This document shows, one piece after another, positions 1 to 8,559 of a stretch of 64,000 bases of DNA. Each line of letters begins with the position of its first letter. The first letter of the stretch is position 1. The notes beneath the pieces were generated by a model. The model was not told the DNA's origin, made no database searches, and saw nothing but the letters and a program-made list of their open reading frames with translations. Position numbers and translations under genes: made by a program. Source of the DNA: Jannaschia maritima (lineage in GTDB: Bacteria; Pseudomonadota; Alphaproteobacteria; Rhodobacterales; Rhodobacteraceae); NCBI RefSeq assembly GCF_030973515.1, contig NZ_JARGZA010000009.1, positions 107,596 to 171,595 of the forward strand, read 5' to 3'.

Positions 1-380
1 GCGACCGCACCGTTTGGCCACACCAGCTTGCGCTGCGTGCTGATCCAGTCGGGCCTGCGGTCCGGCGGGGTGCACGCCAGCAGCCCGCTGTCGCCCTCGA
101 TCATGACGTCGCGCACCTGGTCGTAGGTCTCGCCGACGAGCGCCACGCGGCGGGCACGGCCCGCGTCCAGCGGACGGGGACCTTCGACCTGCGCACGGAC
201 CCATTCGGCCCCGGCGCGGGTCTTGCCCGCGCCACGACCGCCCAGCACGACCCAGGTGCGCCAGTCTCCCGCTGGGGGCTGCTGATGCGGCAGCCCCCAC
301 ACGTCGAACAGCCACGGCAGGGACGCCAGGGCGTTGTCGCTCAGCTCATCCAGCCATGCCGTCAGTCGATCCGGCGGCAT
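1..380 (-). CDS. GTA large terminase subunit (g2-like), partial: N-terminal part only
   Basis: This is the packaging ATPase/nuclease of a gene transfer agent or prophage-like particle; it runs off the left edge, so only about 126 N-terminal residues are visible. The Walker A motif GGRGAGKT is at residues 47-54, followed by an RAGAEWVR helix, and then VALVGETYDQVRDVM and TPPDRRPDW. This pattern closely resembles the Rhodobacter GTA terminase gp2 as I remember it. I placed the start at the ATG at 380, which gives a protein beginning MPPDRLTAWL and overlaps the 3' end of the upstream gene by 35 bases, typical of tightly packed GTA genes. A lone prophage terminase is the alternative; the small upstream gene and the lack of other phage genes favour GTA. 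The nuclease domain lies outside the window. Confidence 0.88.
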   Translation of the reverse strand, partial: MPPDRLTAWLDELSDNALASLPWLFDVWGLPHQQPPAGDWRTWVVLGGRGAGKTRAGAEWVRAQVEGPRPLDAGRARRVALVGETYDQVRDVMIEGDSGLLACTPPDRRPDWISTQRKLVWPNGAV

Positions 381-693
381 GGATGCGAGCGAGGCGATCG
401 GCGACCTCGCGCCGGGCGGCATCGAGATCGAGTCCGCCTCCACCATCGCGCTTGAGTCGTGCATCCTTGGCCTTCCCTTCCACATCGGTCACCACCCGGA
501 GGGCGGCGCCCAGTTCGCGTTGCAGACGGGGGAGGTCTTCGTCCCCCCCGACGACGTGGCGTTCCGCCATCTGCCGTGTCGCGCGCTCGACGACTCGCCG
601 AACCGAAGCCATGGCGGTCAACGCGGCGCGCGCTTGTCCCTCGATGTCCGCGAGCAGGTCGTCGCGGTCGTCCGAAAAGTCCTGATCCGTCAT
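346..693 (-). CDS. GTA g1-like small protein, possible small terminase subunit
   Basis: This 115-residue, mostly helical, charged protein begins MTDQDFSDDRDDLLADIEG. It sits directly upstream of and overlaps the large terminase, the position held by g1 in Rhodobacterales GTA clusters, where the product acts as a small terminase-like DNA-recognition factor. No catalytic motif is visible, so the assignment rests on position, size and composition. I chose the ATG at 693 because a GGAG Shine-Dalgarno sequence lies about 8 bases upstream; an in-frame longer reading to 825 has no such support. The 264 bases between this gene and mltG probably contain the promoter of the GTA cluster; I saw no clear promoter hexamers there, only an A/T-richer patch near 841-890. 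Confidence 0.68.
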   Translation of the reverse strand: MTDQDFSDDRDDLLADIEGQARAALTAMASVRRVVERATRQMAERHVVGGDEDLPRLQRELGAALRVVTDVEGKAKDARLKRDGGGGLDLDAARREVADRLARIHAAGSTDGMAG

Positions 694-957
694 TCTAAAA
701 CTCCGTGCTACAAGCGTTGCACGGGCAGCCAACGGTCGAGCGGTCCCGGACCCTGCGGCCCCGTTCCGTCCTCCCATGTCTTCCAGCTTGGGTATGGTGT
801 CCGTGGGAGCGTCCGCGCCGGTCAACGTCCTTTTCGGACGAGATCCGTAAAATGCCGTCGGGAATGTTTGGAAACGGTTAACCCCGCCGCGGCGAAGTCA
901 CCGCCTTCATCCGGTCCATCACCCGACGACCGCACGGGTGGCCCCCGGCCGGGGCCG

Positions 958-2115
958 TCAACCGTCGTCGGTCGCGCGCTCCGCCTCGATCGCGCGCCAG
1001 CGCGCGACGTTGGCGTTGTGCTCCGCGAGCGTTTCCGCGAAGGCATGTCCGCCCGTTCCATCCGCGACGAAGAAAACGAAGTCGCTGCTGTCCGGATCCA
1101 CCGCCGCCGCCAGCGACTCCGCGCTGGGATTCGCGATGGGCGTCGGCGGCAATCCGTCGATCTGGTACGTGTTCCAGGGCGTTCGCGTGTCCAGCTCGCT
1201 GCGCCGCAGGCCACGGCCCAACGCCCCCCGGCCTTCGGTCACGCCATAGATCACCGTTGGGTCCGTTTGCAGACGCATGCCCGTGTTCAGACGATTCACG
1301 AACACGCTGGCGACCAGGCCCCGCTCCTCCGGAACGCTGGTCTCCTTCTCGATGATCGACGCCAGGATCAGCGCCTCCTCCGGCGTATCGATCGGCAGGC
1401 CGGGGGCGCGGTTCGCCCACGCATCCGCCAACCGCCGCTCCTGGATGGAGGTCATCCGCGCCAGCAACGCATCGCGGGCGGATCCTCGATCCACCTGATA
1501 GGTGTCGGGTGCCAGGGTCCCCTCCGCCGGAACCTCGACCTCGCCCGTCAGGAAGTCGGCACCCTTCAGACCCTCGACCACCTCCCACGACGTCAGCCCG
1601 GGGGCGATGGCCACGCGCCAGGTGATCGGGACGTCTCGGTCCAGCAGCGCCGTGAACGCCGCCGGCACGGGATCGCCCGGCGCATAGGTCGCGACCTCGA
1701 CCGCCTGCGTCTCGCCCGGGCGCCGTTCGCGCACGCGGATCTCCGGCCCGATGCTGCGCACCAGATAGGTCACGGTGAACGGGACCACGCTGGGGCCACC
1801 CGACGTGATGATGTCCAGCACCTCGGGCATCGTGGCGCCCGCCGGGATCTCATAGGTCCCGAACTTCAGGTCGTCCGCCCGCTCCGTATACTGCGCGCCC
1901 AGACGGAAGACCGTCCCCGATGCGATGACGCCGGCCGCCTGCAAGGCCTCGCTGACGTCGTGCAGGGACGCACCCGGCGGCACCTCGAAGAACGCGGCCT
2001 CCGCCAGCGGCCCCGGTTCGTCCCAACGCGACTTGCCGATCTGCACGACGACGGCCACCGCCAGGACCGCGACCACGGCCAAGGTCAGGAAGTTCGCTGT
2101 GATATGCTTCCACAT
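958..2115 (-). CDS. mltG: Endolytic murein transglycosylase MltG (YceG)
   Basis: This inner-membrane lytic transglycosylase cuts nascent glycan strands and is thought to set peptidoglycan chain length. The 385-residue protein has one N-terminal membrane helix (about residues 7-26) and then a YceG/MltG domain. The family signature ILASIIEKET is present with the expected catalytic glutamate near residue 256, followed by the conserved LQTDPTVIYG segment and RTPWNTYQIDGLPPTPIANP. The length is slightly above that of the E. coli protein (about 340). The ATG at 2115 places the membrane helix at the N-terminus; longer in-frame readings run into fabF. It lies 20 bases after fabF, and the fabF-mltG pairing is common in alphaproteobacteria. 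The GTA genes follow on the same strand after a 264-base gap. Confidence 0.95.
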   Translation of the reverse strand: MWKHITANFLTLAVVAVLAVAVVVQIGKSRWDEPGPLAEAAFFEVPPGASLHDVSEALQAAGVIASGTVFRLGAQYTERADDLKFGTYEIPAGATMPEVLDIITSGGPSVVPFTVTYLVRSIGPEIRVRERRPGETQAVEVATYAPGDPVPAAFTALLDRDVPITWRVAIAPGLTSWEVVEGLKGADFLTGEVEVPAEGTLAPDTYQVDRGSARDALLARMTSIQERRLADAWANRAPGLPIDTPEEALILASIIEKETSVPEERGLVASVFVNRLNTGMRLQTDPTVIYGVTEGRGALGRGLRRSELDTRTPWNTYQIDGLPPTPIANPSAESLAAAVDPDSSDFVFFVADGTGGHAFAETLAEHNANVARWRAIEAERATDDG

Positions 2116-2135
2116 CGGACGGATACGCCTCGAAG

Positions 2136-3401
2136 TTAGACCACGTGCCGCAGCACCAGCGACGCATTCGTGCCACCGAAGCCGAACGAGTTCGACACCG
2201 CCACGTCGATTCGCCGCCGCTGCGCGGCGTTCGGCGCAAGGTGGATCGCGCTCGCCGCCGCCTCCGGCGCGGGATCGTGCAGATTCAGCGTCGGGGGGGC
2301 GACGCCGTCGCGCAGGGCGAGGATGCAGAAGATCGCCTCGACGGACCCGGCCGCCCCCAGCAGGTGGCCGATCGCGGACTTGGTGGACGACATGGTCACG
2401 TCCTTCCCATGGTCCCCGACGATCCGCTCGACGGCGCACAGTTCGATCGTGTCGGCCATCGTCGACGTTCCGTGCGCGTTGACATAGTCGATGTCGTCGC
2501 CCGACAGGCCCGCCCGCTTCAGCGCCGCACGCATCGCGCGTTCCGCGCCCTCGTGATCGGGCGGCGGCGCGGTGATGTGATGCGCATCGCCCGACAGCCC
2601 ATAGCCCGCGACCTCCGCCAGCATCGTGGCACCCCGCGCCTTCGCATGCTCGTACGCCTCCAGCACGACCACGCCGGCCCCCTCGCCCATGACGAAGCCG
2701 TCCCGGTCCGCCGCCCAGGGCCGCGACGCGGCTGTCGGGTCGCCGGCATGCCGGGTGGACAGGGCCTTGCAGGCGTTGAACCCCGCGATGCCGATCTCGC
2801 TGATCGGGCTCTCGGCCCCGCCCGCGACCATGACGTCGGCATCGTCGAGCGCGATCAGCCGTGCCGCGTCCCCGATCGCATGCGCGCCCGTCGAACATGC
2901 CGTGACGACCGAATGGTTCGGCCCTTTGAAGCCGTATCGGATGCTGACCTGACCCGACGCAAGGTTGATCAGGGCGGACGGGATGAAGAACGGCGACACC
3001 CGCCGGGGGCCGCGTTCCTTCAGCAGGATCGCGGTGTCGGCGATGGACGACAGCCCCCCGATGCCCGATCCGATCATGACGCCCGTGCGCAGCTTGCCAG
3101 CCTCGTCGGGCTGCCAGCCCGAATCCGCGATCGCCTGATCGGCCGCGCACATCGCATAGAGAATGAAGTCGTCGACCTTGCGCGCTTCCTTGGGCTCCAT
3201 CCAATCGTCGGGGTTGAACGTCCCGTCCGATCCATCGCCGCGCGGAATCTCGCAGGCATAGGTCGTGGCCAGGTGGGACGCGTCGAACCGCGTGATCGGA
3301 CCGGCGCCGGATGCCCCCGCGATCAGGCGGTCCCACGTCGTCTGCACCCCGCAGCCCAACGGCGTGACCATTCCCAATCCCGTGACGACGACGCGGCGCA
3401 T
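2136..3401 (-). CDS. fabF: 3-oxoacyl-[acyl-carrier-protein] synthase II (KAS II)
   Basis: FabF condenses malonyl-ACP with an acyl-ACP in each elongation round of type II fatty acid synthesis. The 421-residue protein has the thiolase fold markers of the family: RRVVVTGLGMVTPLG at the start, the nucleophile Cys169 in VTACSTGAH, His310 in NAHGTST and His346 in KSAIGHLLGA, and a glycine-rich C-terminal SNSFGFGGTNAS. The length matches FabF. It is followed by mltG on the same strand. Its usual upstream partner acpP lies about 7 kb away at 10407-10640, so the fatty acid cluster is split here. Confidence 0.97.
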   Translation of the reverse strand: MRRVVVTGLGMVTPLGCGVQTTWDRLIAGASGAGPITRFDASHLATTYACEIPRGDGSDGTFNPDDWMEPKEARKVDDFILYAMCAADQAIADSGWQPDEAGKLRTGVMIGSGIGGLSSIADTAILLKERGPRRVSPFFIPSALINLASGQVSIRYGFKGPNHSVVTACSTGAHAIGDAARLIALDDADVMVAGGAESPISEIGIAGFNACKALSTRHAGDPTAASRPWAADRDGFVMGEGAGVVVLEAYEHAKARGATMLAEVAGYGLSGDAHHITAPPPDHEGAERAMRAALKRAGLSGDDIDYVNAHGTSTMADTIELCAVERIVGDHGKDVTMSSTKSAIGHLLGAAGSVEAIFCILALRDGVAPPTLNLHDPAPEAAASAIHLAPNAAQRRRIDVAVSNSFGFGGTNASLVLRHVV

Positions 3402-3490
3402 GATCGGCTATCCCCAGGCGGTTCCCTACGGCGCCGCTGATACGGGCCGCACGGCGGGGGGGCAAGCGGGCGCGCGGGGAACGGGGGGCG

Positions 3491-4267
3491 TCAACGCCCC
3501 TGGAACGTCGCGGCGCGCTTCTCCAGGAACGCGAGCACGCCTTCCTGGAAGTCCCGGGTGCGCCCCACCTCGCCTTGCAGCTTCGCCTCGAAGGTCAGCT
3601 GCTCGTCCAACGTATGGTCGAAGCTGCCTCGGATGGCGCGCTTCACGTTGCGGTATGCCGCCGTCGGTCCGTTGGCCAGATGCGCCGCACGCTCCGCCCA
3701 GTGGGCCGGGAAGTCGGCATCGGGCACGGCCTCCCAGATCATGCCCCAGTCGGCGGCCTGCCGGGCCGGGACCGGTTCCGCGAACAGGGCCGCCCCCATC
3801 GCGCGGGCCGCGCCCACCTGCCGGGGCAGCCAGTACGTCCCGCCCGCATCCGGGATCAGCCCGATCCGGGTGAAGGCCTGCAGGAAGACCGCGCTCTCCG
3901 CCGCGATCACCACATCCGCGGCCAGGGCCAGGTTCGCGCCCGCACCCGCGGCGGGACCGTTCACGGCGGCGATGGTGGGGATGGCGCTGTCGAAGATGGC
4001 GCGCAGCATCGGCTCGTATTCGTCGCGCAGCACGCGCTCCATGTTCATGGAGGCGAGGTTCGCGCGATCCCCGAGGTCCTGGCCGGAACAGAACGCGCGA
4101 CCCTCGCCGGTCATCACCAGCACGCGGGCCCTGTCCTGGACGTCGCCCATGGCATGAAGGATCTCGGCCCGCATCTGGGTGTTCAGGGCGTTCATCAGGT
4201 CGGGACGGTTCAGCGTCAGGACGGCCACGCCGTCGCGGACGCCCAGGCGGATGGTCTCGTACTGCAT
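3491..4267 (-). CDS. Enoyl-CoA hydratase/isomerase family protein, PaaG-like
   Basis: This 258-residue crotonase-fold protein probably hydrates or isomerises an enoyl-CoA. The oxyanion-hole segments are visible: GRAFCSGQDLGDR near residues 55-70 and AAVNGPAAGAGANLALAADVV near 100-120, with IGLIPDAGGTYWLPR near 135-150. The SGQDLGDR and IPDAGGT patterns are those of PaaG-type 2-(1,2-epoxyphenyl)acetyl-CoA isomerases, but no other phenylacetate gene is present, so the substrate is unknown. It follows ccmH on the same strand with about 65 bases between. A small hairpin (4274-4289, CCCCGA/TCGGGG) sits just before its start codon. Confidence 0.9.
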   Translation of the reverse strand: MQYETIRLGVRDGVAVLTLNRPDLMNALNTQMRAEILHAMGDVQDRARVLVMTGEGRAFCSGQDLGDRANLASMNMERVLRDEYEPMLRAIFDSAIPTIAAVNGPAAGAGANLALAADVVIAAESAVFLQAFTRIGLIPDAGGTYWLPRQVGAARAMGAALFAEPVPARQAADWGMIWEAVPDADFPAHWAERAAHLANGPTAAYRNVKRAIRGSFDHTLDEQLTFEAKLQGEVGRTRDFQEGVLAFLEKRAATFQGR

Positions 4268-4333
4268 GGCGGCCCCCGATGGTTCGGGGTGGACCCTATC
4301 AGCCGGGACGACGGGGGGAAGCGGGACGGTGCG

Positions 4334-4786
4334 TCACGGCCCGCGGTCCTCCGTCAGCTCTCGCAGGCGCGCCTCCTCGACGGCATCCAGGCCGGCATCG
4401 GGCACCGGGCGTTGACGCGTGATGTGGACACCCGCGACCCCCATCCCCAGCGCCAACAGCGCGAGGGGCGCGATCCACAGGATCAGGTTCGCCCCGTCGG
4501 TCGTCGGATTCAAAAGGACGTACTCGCCATAGCGGTCGACGACGAAGTCGATCACCTCGGCGTCGGTGTCGCCCGCCACCAGCCGTTCGCGCACCAGCAG
4601 CCGCAGATCCCGGGCGATGCCCGCGCTGGATTCGTCGATGCTCTCGTTGCGGCAGACCAGACAGCGCAGCCCCTTCGACAGGTCGCGGGCGCGCTCTTCG
4701 AGAACGGGATCGTCCAGGACCTCGTCGGGCTCGACCGCCGCCGCGGGCACGGCCGCCAGAAGCAGCGCCAGGACCAGCCCCCTCAT
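4334..4786 (-). CDS. ccmH: Cytochrome c-type biogenesis protein CcmH
   Basis: CcmH is a membrane-anchored thiol oxidoreductase that keeps apocytochrome c cysteines reduced for haem ligation in the periplasm. The 150-residue protein has a signal peptide (about residues 1-17), the redox pair Cys42-Cys45 in GLRCLVCRNESI, the conserved helical segment DLRLLVRERLVAGDTDAEVI, the YGEYVLLNP motif and a membrane helix near residues 100-118. This is the short form without the TPR (CcmI) domain. Its start overlaps the ccmF stop as ATGA at 4783-4786, indicating translational coupling. Confidence 0.95.
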   Translation of the reverse strand: MRGLVLALLLAAVPAAAVEPDEVLDDPVLEERARDLSKGLRCLVCRNESIDESSAGIARDLRLLVRERLVAGDTDAEVIDFVVDRYGEYVLLNPTTDGANLILWIAPLALLALGMGVAGVHITRQRPVPDAGLDAVEEARLRELTEDRGP

Positions 4787-6759
4787 TCGGCGGGAACCGG
4801 CGCGGGGCCTGCGGGCGCCTTGCGCGCACCGGCCGCGATGCGCCACCGGCGGTCGGTCAGGCTGACCAGCCCGCCCAGCGCCATCAGGATCGCGCCGCCC
4901 CAGATCCAGTTGGCGAAGGGCTTGATGTACACTCGGATGGCCCAGCCGCCACCCACCTGCGGATCGCCGATCACGGCATAGACGTCGCGCGTGATGCCGT
5001 TGTCGATCCCGGCCTCCGTCGTGGGCATCCGCGCCACGGGATAGATCCGCTTCTCCGGTCGCAGGACGCCGATGGGTTCGCCGTCCTCCCAGGTCGACAG
5101 CGTGGCGACGGTCGCGACGTAGTTCGGCCCCTCCACCCGGTCGACGGCGTCCAGGGTGACCGTCACGTTCCCGACCGTCAGGCTGTCCCCGATGTCGAGC
5201 GCCTCCAGGCGTTCCTGCTCCCAGGCCGTCAGGGCCGCGACGCCGAAGATGGTGACGCCCAAGCCCGCATGGGCGACCGCCTTGCCCCAATCCGCCCGCG
5301 GCAGGCGGGTCAGGCGCGACAGGCGGTTGGACCATGCCCCCCGGCCCGTCCGGGTCAGCAGGTCGACCGCCGCGCCGACGACCAGCCACACGCCCAGCGC
5401 GGCCCCCAGGGGGCCGCCCGCGGACCGTCCCGTCTGCATCGCCCAAACCAGCGCCAGCACGGCGAGCGACAGGATCAGAACGGGGATCACGGGCTTCAGA
5501 GCCTTCGCACGGCCGCGCTTCCAGGGCATCAGCGAGCCCATCGGGACGAGGATCGCGGTGGCGATCACGAAGGGGGTGAAGGCGGCGTCGAAGAAGGGCG
5601 GCCCAACCGAAAGCGTCCGATCGAACGCCATCTCCGCGACCAGGGGCCAGATCGTCCCGACGAACACGACGAAGCAGGACACGGCCAGCAGAAGGTTGTT
5701 CGCCACGAGCGCCGATTCCCGGCTGACTACGCCGAACACGCCCTTCGCCTGCATGACCGGGGCGCGCACGGCGTACAGAAGCAGCGCGCCGCCGGTGAAC
5801 ACGCCCAGGATCACCAGGATCCAGACGCCCCGCTCCGGGTCGTTGGCGAACGCGTGGACGGACGTGATGACCCCGGATCGCACGATGAACGTCCCCACCA
5901 GGCTGAATCCGAAGGCCAGGATCGCCAGAAGGATCGTCCAGGCCTTCAACGCCTCGCGCTTCTCGACCACGATGGCCGAATGCAGCAGCGCCGCGGCGAT
6001 CAACCAGGGCATGAAGGACGCGTTCTCGACCGGGTCCCAGAACCAGAACCCGCCCCAGCCCAACTCGTAATACGCCCACCAGGATCCCAGCGCGATGCCG
6101 ATGGTCAGGAACAGCCAGGCCGCCAGCGTCCAGGGCCGGACCCACCGGCCCCAGGCGGCGTCCACCCGGCCTTCGATCAGCGCGGCCACGGCGAACGAGA
6201 ACGCCATGCTCAGGCCCACATAGCCGAGGTACAGGAACGGCGGATGGAACGCCAAGCCGGGATCCTGGAGCAGCGGGTTCAGATCCTCGCCGTTGAAGGG
6301 CGGGACCTCCAGGCGGATGAACGGGTTCGACGTGAACAGGATGAACGCATAGAACGCGACGCCCACCGCGGCCTGCACGCCCAGGACGCGGGCGCGCAGC
6401 GTGTCGCGCAGGTTGCCGCCCCACACGGCGGCGGCGGCCCCGAACACCGCGAGGATCAGCACCCACAGCAGCAGCGACCCCTCGTGGTTCCCCCACACGC
6501 CCGTCACCTTGTACAGCATGGGCTTGTCGGTGTGGCTGTTCAGCACGACGAGGCGCAGGCTAAAATCGCTCGTCACGAACGCATAGGTCAGCGCCGCGAA
6601 GCTGAACGCGACCAGCACCGCCTGCACGATGGCGGCGGGTTCGGCCACGGCCATCCAACCCGACCAGCGGTTGTGCGCCCCCACCATGGGCACGATGGTC
6701 TGCGCCACCGCCACCGCGAAGGCGAGGATCAGGGCGAAGTGGCCGAGCTCGACGATCAT
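4783..6759 (-). CDS. ccmF: Haem lyase CcmF/NrfE family protein
   Basis: CcmF is the polytopic inner-membrane subunit of the haem lyase that attaches haem to apocytochrome c, working with CcmE and CcmH. The 658-residue protein begins with a membrane helix and shows the CcmF hallmark WGNHEGSLLLWVLIL near residues 95-110, the tryptophan-rich haem-binding segment GSWWAYYELGWGGFWFWDP followed by ENASFMPWL, and many further helices. Length is normal for the family. It overlaps ccmH by ATGA. Upstream on the same strand is the holin gene rather than ccmE, which lies at 8971-9414. Confidence 0.97.
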   Translation of the reverse strand: MIVELGHFALILAFAVAVAQTIVPMVGAHNRWSGWMAVAEPAAIVQAVLVAFSFAALTYAFVTSDFSLRLVVLNSHTDKPMLYKVTGVWGNHEGSLLLWVLILAVFGAAAAVWGGNLRDTLRARVLGVQAAVGVAFYAFILFTSNPFIRLEVPPFNGEDLNPLLQDPGLAFHPPFLYLGYVGLSMAFSFAVAALIEGRVDAAWGRWVRPWTLAAWLFLTIGIALGSWWAYYELGWGGFWFWDPVENASFMPWLIAAALLHSAIVVEKREALKAWTILLAILAFGFSLVGTFIVRSGVITSVHAFANDPERGVWILVILGVFTGGALLLYAVRAPVMQAKGVFGVVSRESALVANNLLLAVSCFVVFVGTIWPLVAEMAFDRTLSVGPPFFDAAFTPFVIATAILVPMGSLMPWKRGRAKALKPVIPVLILSLAVLALVWAMQTGRSAGGPLGAALGVWLVVGAAVDLLTRTGRGAWSNRLSRLTRLPRADWGKAVAHAGLGVTIFGVAALTAWEQERLEALDIGDSLTVGNVTVTLDAVDRVEGPNYVATVATLSTWEDGEPIGVLRPEKRIYPVARMPTTEAGIDNGITRDVYAVIGDPQVGGGWAIRVYIKPFANWIWGGAILMALGGLVSLTDRRWRIAAGARKAPAGPAPVPAE

Positions 6760-6954
6760 GGGAAGGGTATAGGGGGCCCGGGGGGGAACGCCAACGGGGC
6801 GCGGCCGGGGGCCGCATCACGTCTCCGGGTGCCGCGAAACGTTCGCCCCGGCGTGACGAGGCCCGAAGGCCTGGCCACCCGGTCGGTGCTCCTGACACGG
6901 ACCGCCGGGCGGAACCCGGCGATCACGCGACGCGATCGAATGGCTCCGCGGATG

Positions 6955-7509
6955 TCAGTCCCCGGATCGGCCGCGCAGCCATTCCGCCAGGGCCGGGTTG
7001 TCGTCGGAGGCGGGGTCGGTGGTGCCGCCCTTGGTCTCGATCGTCAGCGCGGCGCCGGTGTCGATCCCGTACTCGTCGGACTCGCGATGCCAGGCCGACA
7101 GACGCGGTCGCGGGGTCGGAACGCCCGGGGTCCGGCGGTAATGAAGCTCCCGCGCGCCGAAATAGAAGCCGACGATGGCGCCCAGCAGCCACCACAGGGG
7201 CTCGGGCACCAACGCCAACCCTTCCATCCGGTGGCCGAAGCTGGCCGGGTCCACCATCGCGAACACGAACAGGCCCAGCGTCCCGAAGGCCAGCAAAGGC
7301 CGCGGCAGCCGGTTCAGCCCGTCGATGGTGGCGTCGAACCACGTTCGCGTCGGATGCGCGAACTCGTGGCCCAACTGATCGAGCGCCGCGCGCTGGGCGG
7401 CGAACTCCAGCGCCTGTCCCTCGGACGCGTCGGCGCGGAACACGCGGCTGACGCCGCGCACCGTGTCGCCGATGCGGGCCACGGCGGTCAGGGGCGCGGA
7501 CAGGTCCAT
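6955..7509 (-). CDS. 3TM-type holin of GTA/prophage lysis module
   Basis: This 184-residue protein resembles the three-transmembrane holin family linked to GTA release in Rhodobacterales. The core has two clear hydrophobic segments, RPLLAFGTLGLFVFAMV and EPLWWLLGAIVGFYFGARE, around an FGHRMEGLALVP linker, with charged ends. The holin would form the inner-membrane hole that lets the neighbouring muramidase reach peptidoglycan. I chose the ATG at 7509 because it overlaps the muramidase stop as TGATG, the usual mark of coupling; an ATG at 7518 is also possible. The 195 bases between this gene and ccmF hold nothing I can name. Confidence 0.8.
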   Translation of the reverse strand: MDLSAPLTAVARIGDTVRGVSRVFRADASEGQALEFAAQRAALDQLGHEFAHPTRTWFDATIDGLNRLPRPLLAFGTLGLFVFAMVDPASFGHRMEGLALVPEPLWWLLGAIVGFYFGARELHYRRTPGVPTPRPRLSAWHRESDEYGIDTGAALTIETKGGTTDPASDDNPALAEWLRGRSGD

Positions 7510-8120
7510 CACGCCCAACCCGCGACGCGGGCCCCATGCTGCGCGTCGGTCAGATGGAAGCGGGGCGAGATGAACTCCTCCGCACGGGTGATCCAGCCCC
7601 CCTTCCCGCCATCGCGGCGCCGCGCGAACTTGCGCGATCGCGGCCGGCGGTCCGCCAGATCGTAATAGTAGTTGCGTCGCGCGATCCCATAGGCATCCAC
7701 GATATGGCCCGGCGCGGCGTCGTGGGCGGCGTGGACGCCACGGACCGTCAGGGGTCCGATCACCCCGTCGGCGGCCAACGGATGCCCCATCCGGGTCGCG
7801 AGCCGTTGGAGGATCTTCACCGCGTTCGCGCCCGCGTTGACGTACATGTCGAACACGCTGGGGTGCAGCGGATCGGGCAGCGCGTCGACGCGCACCCGGT
7901 GGAAATAGTGGTCGACGAAGATCTCCAGCGCCTTCGTCCGGTCCAGGCGGCGCACGTCCGCCGCGTCGACGTCCCCGTCGCCGTCCAGATCCAGGCCGAG
8001 GCCCCGCATGGTATGGATCGTCACGCCATGGTTCGTCGCCCCGCCGGGATCGTCCGGATCGTTCACGTATCCACCCTCGCGGGCGACGATGGCTTCCGCG
8101 ATCTGTCGTACGGTCTGCAT
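7509..8120 (-). CDS. Holin-associated N-acetylmuramidase (GH108-type endolysin)
   Basis: This 203-residue enzyme is expected to cut peptidoglycan during particle release. The N-terminal VAREGGYVNDPDDPGGATNHGVT carries the GH108 catalytic glutamate (EGGY) and the DPGGATNHG motif, followed by FVDHYF and FDMYVNAG. A C-terminal segment with GVIGPLTVRG looks like the associated peptidoglycan-binding part. No signal peptide is visible, as expected for a holin-dependent enzyme. The stop codon overlaps the holin start (TGATG). In Rhodobacter capsulatus an equivalent endolysin-holin pair lies away from the main GTA cluster; here it is about 7 kb from the terminase. Confidence 0.88.
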   Translation of the reverse strand: MQTVRQIAEAIVAREGGYVNDPDDPGGATNHGVTIHTMRGLGLDLDGDGDVDAADVRRLDRTKALEIFVDHYFHRVRVDALPDPLHPSVFDMYVNAGANAVKILQRLATRMGHPLAADGVIGPLTVRGVHAAHDAAPGHIVDAYGIARRNYYYDLADRRPRSRKFARRRDGGKGGWITRAEEFISPRFHLTDAQHGARVAGWA

Positions 8121-8208
8121 GGTCCTGCTCCGGGAATTACGAGTCCAGGGGCCGGACGGTCCGGCGGAGCGGTTAAGCCCCGATCACCGTACGATGGTCC
8201 TTGCGAAC

Positions 8209-8225
8209 TGGTCCAAGTTGGACCA
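8209..8225. promoter_or_regulatory. Perfect palindrome upstream of the toxin-antitoxin genes, probable operator
   Basis: The sequence TGGTCCAA-G-TTGGACCA is a perfect 8+1+8 inverted repeat centred 43 bases before the antitoxin ATG. A half-site TGGTCC lies 14 bases upstream (8195-8200), and a TAGTAT that could serve as a -10 element starts 3 bases downstream (8228-8233). Type II antitoxins of the Phd/YefM family repress their own promoters by binding such palindromes, so this is most likely the autoregulatory operator. Confidence 0.7.
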
Positions 8226-8259
8226 CGTAGTATCCCGATCCGGCACGAAGGACGGTCCG

Positions 8260-8559
8260 ATGCGGATGAAGATCGCCGAAGCGAAGGCCAAGCTGTCGCA
8301 ACTCGTCGCCGCAGCCGAAGCGGGCGATGACGTGGTCATCATGCGGGGGAACAAGCCCGTCGCGCGGTTGACGGGTCTGTCTGTCGATGGCCGGGACACG
8401 GCCGTGGCGGATTCGGCCGTTCCCCCGGCAGCGGGCGAACGCCCCTGGATGCAGTTCGTCGGAAGCCTGGGTCACCTGCGACACGACATGCCGGATTTGA
8501 CCGAACCGGGCGTGACGGATGCGGAGGTCCAAACGTGGCTGGACGACCCGAATGAATGA
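8260..8559 (+). CDS. Type II antitoxin, Phd/YefM family
   Basis: This 99-residue antitoxin has the Phd/YefM DNA-binding N-terminus: MKIAEAKAKLSQLVAAAEAG, then DVVIMRGNKPVARLTGL. The remaining C-terminal half, rich in Pro, Ala and acidic residues, would wrap the toxin. The start could be the ATG at 8260 or the one at 8266. The gene lies on the plus strand between two minus-strand genes (the muramidase and ccmE) and overlaps the PIN toxin by 8 bases, the normal antitoxin-toxin layout. Confidence 0.88.
   Translation: MRMKIAEAKAKLSQLVAAAEAGDDVVIMRGNKPVARLTGLSVDGRDTAVADSAVPPAAGERPWMQFVGSLGHLRHDMPDLTEPGVTDAEVQTWLDDPNE

Noticed and set aside
334..2139. Long plus-strand open frame opposite mltG and the GTA genes
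   Set aside because: It is an Arg/Gly/Pro-rich antisense frame caused by high GC; the minus strand carries recognised proteins with active-site motifs.
4274..4289. CCCCGA/TCGGGG hairpin as the ccmH terminator
   Set aside because: It sits in the leader just before the enoyl-CoA hydratase start, has a short stem and no U-tract; kept only as a note under that gene.
5269..7665. Nearly 800-codon plus-strand frame opposite ccmF and the holin
   Set aside because: Composition (Gln, Arg, His, Asp rich, no domains) is that of an antisense frame in GC-rich DNA; CcmF and the holin are clear on the other strand.
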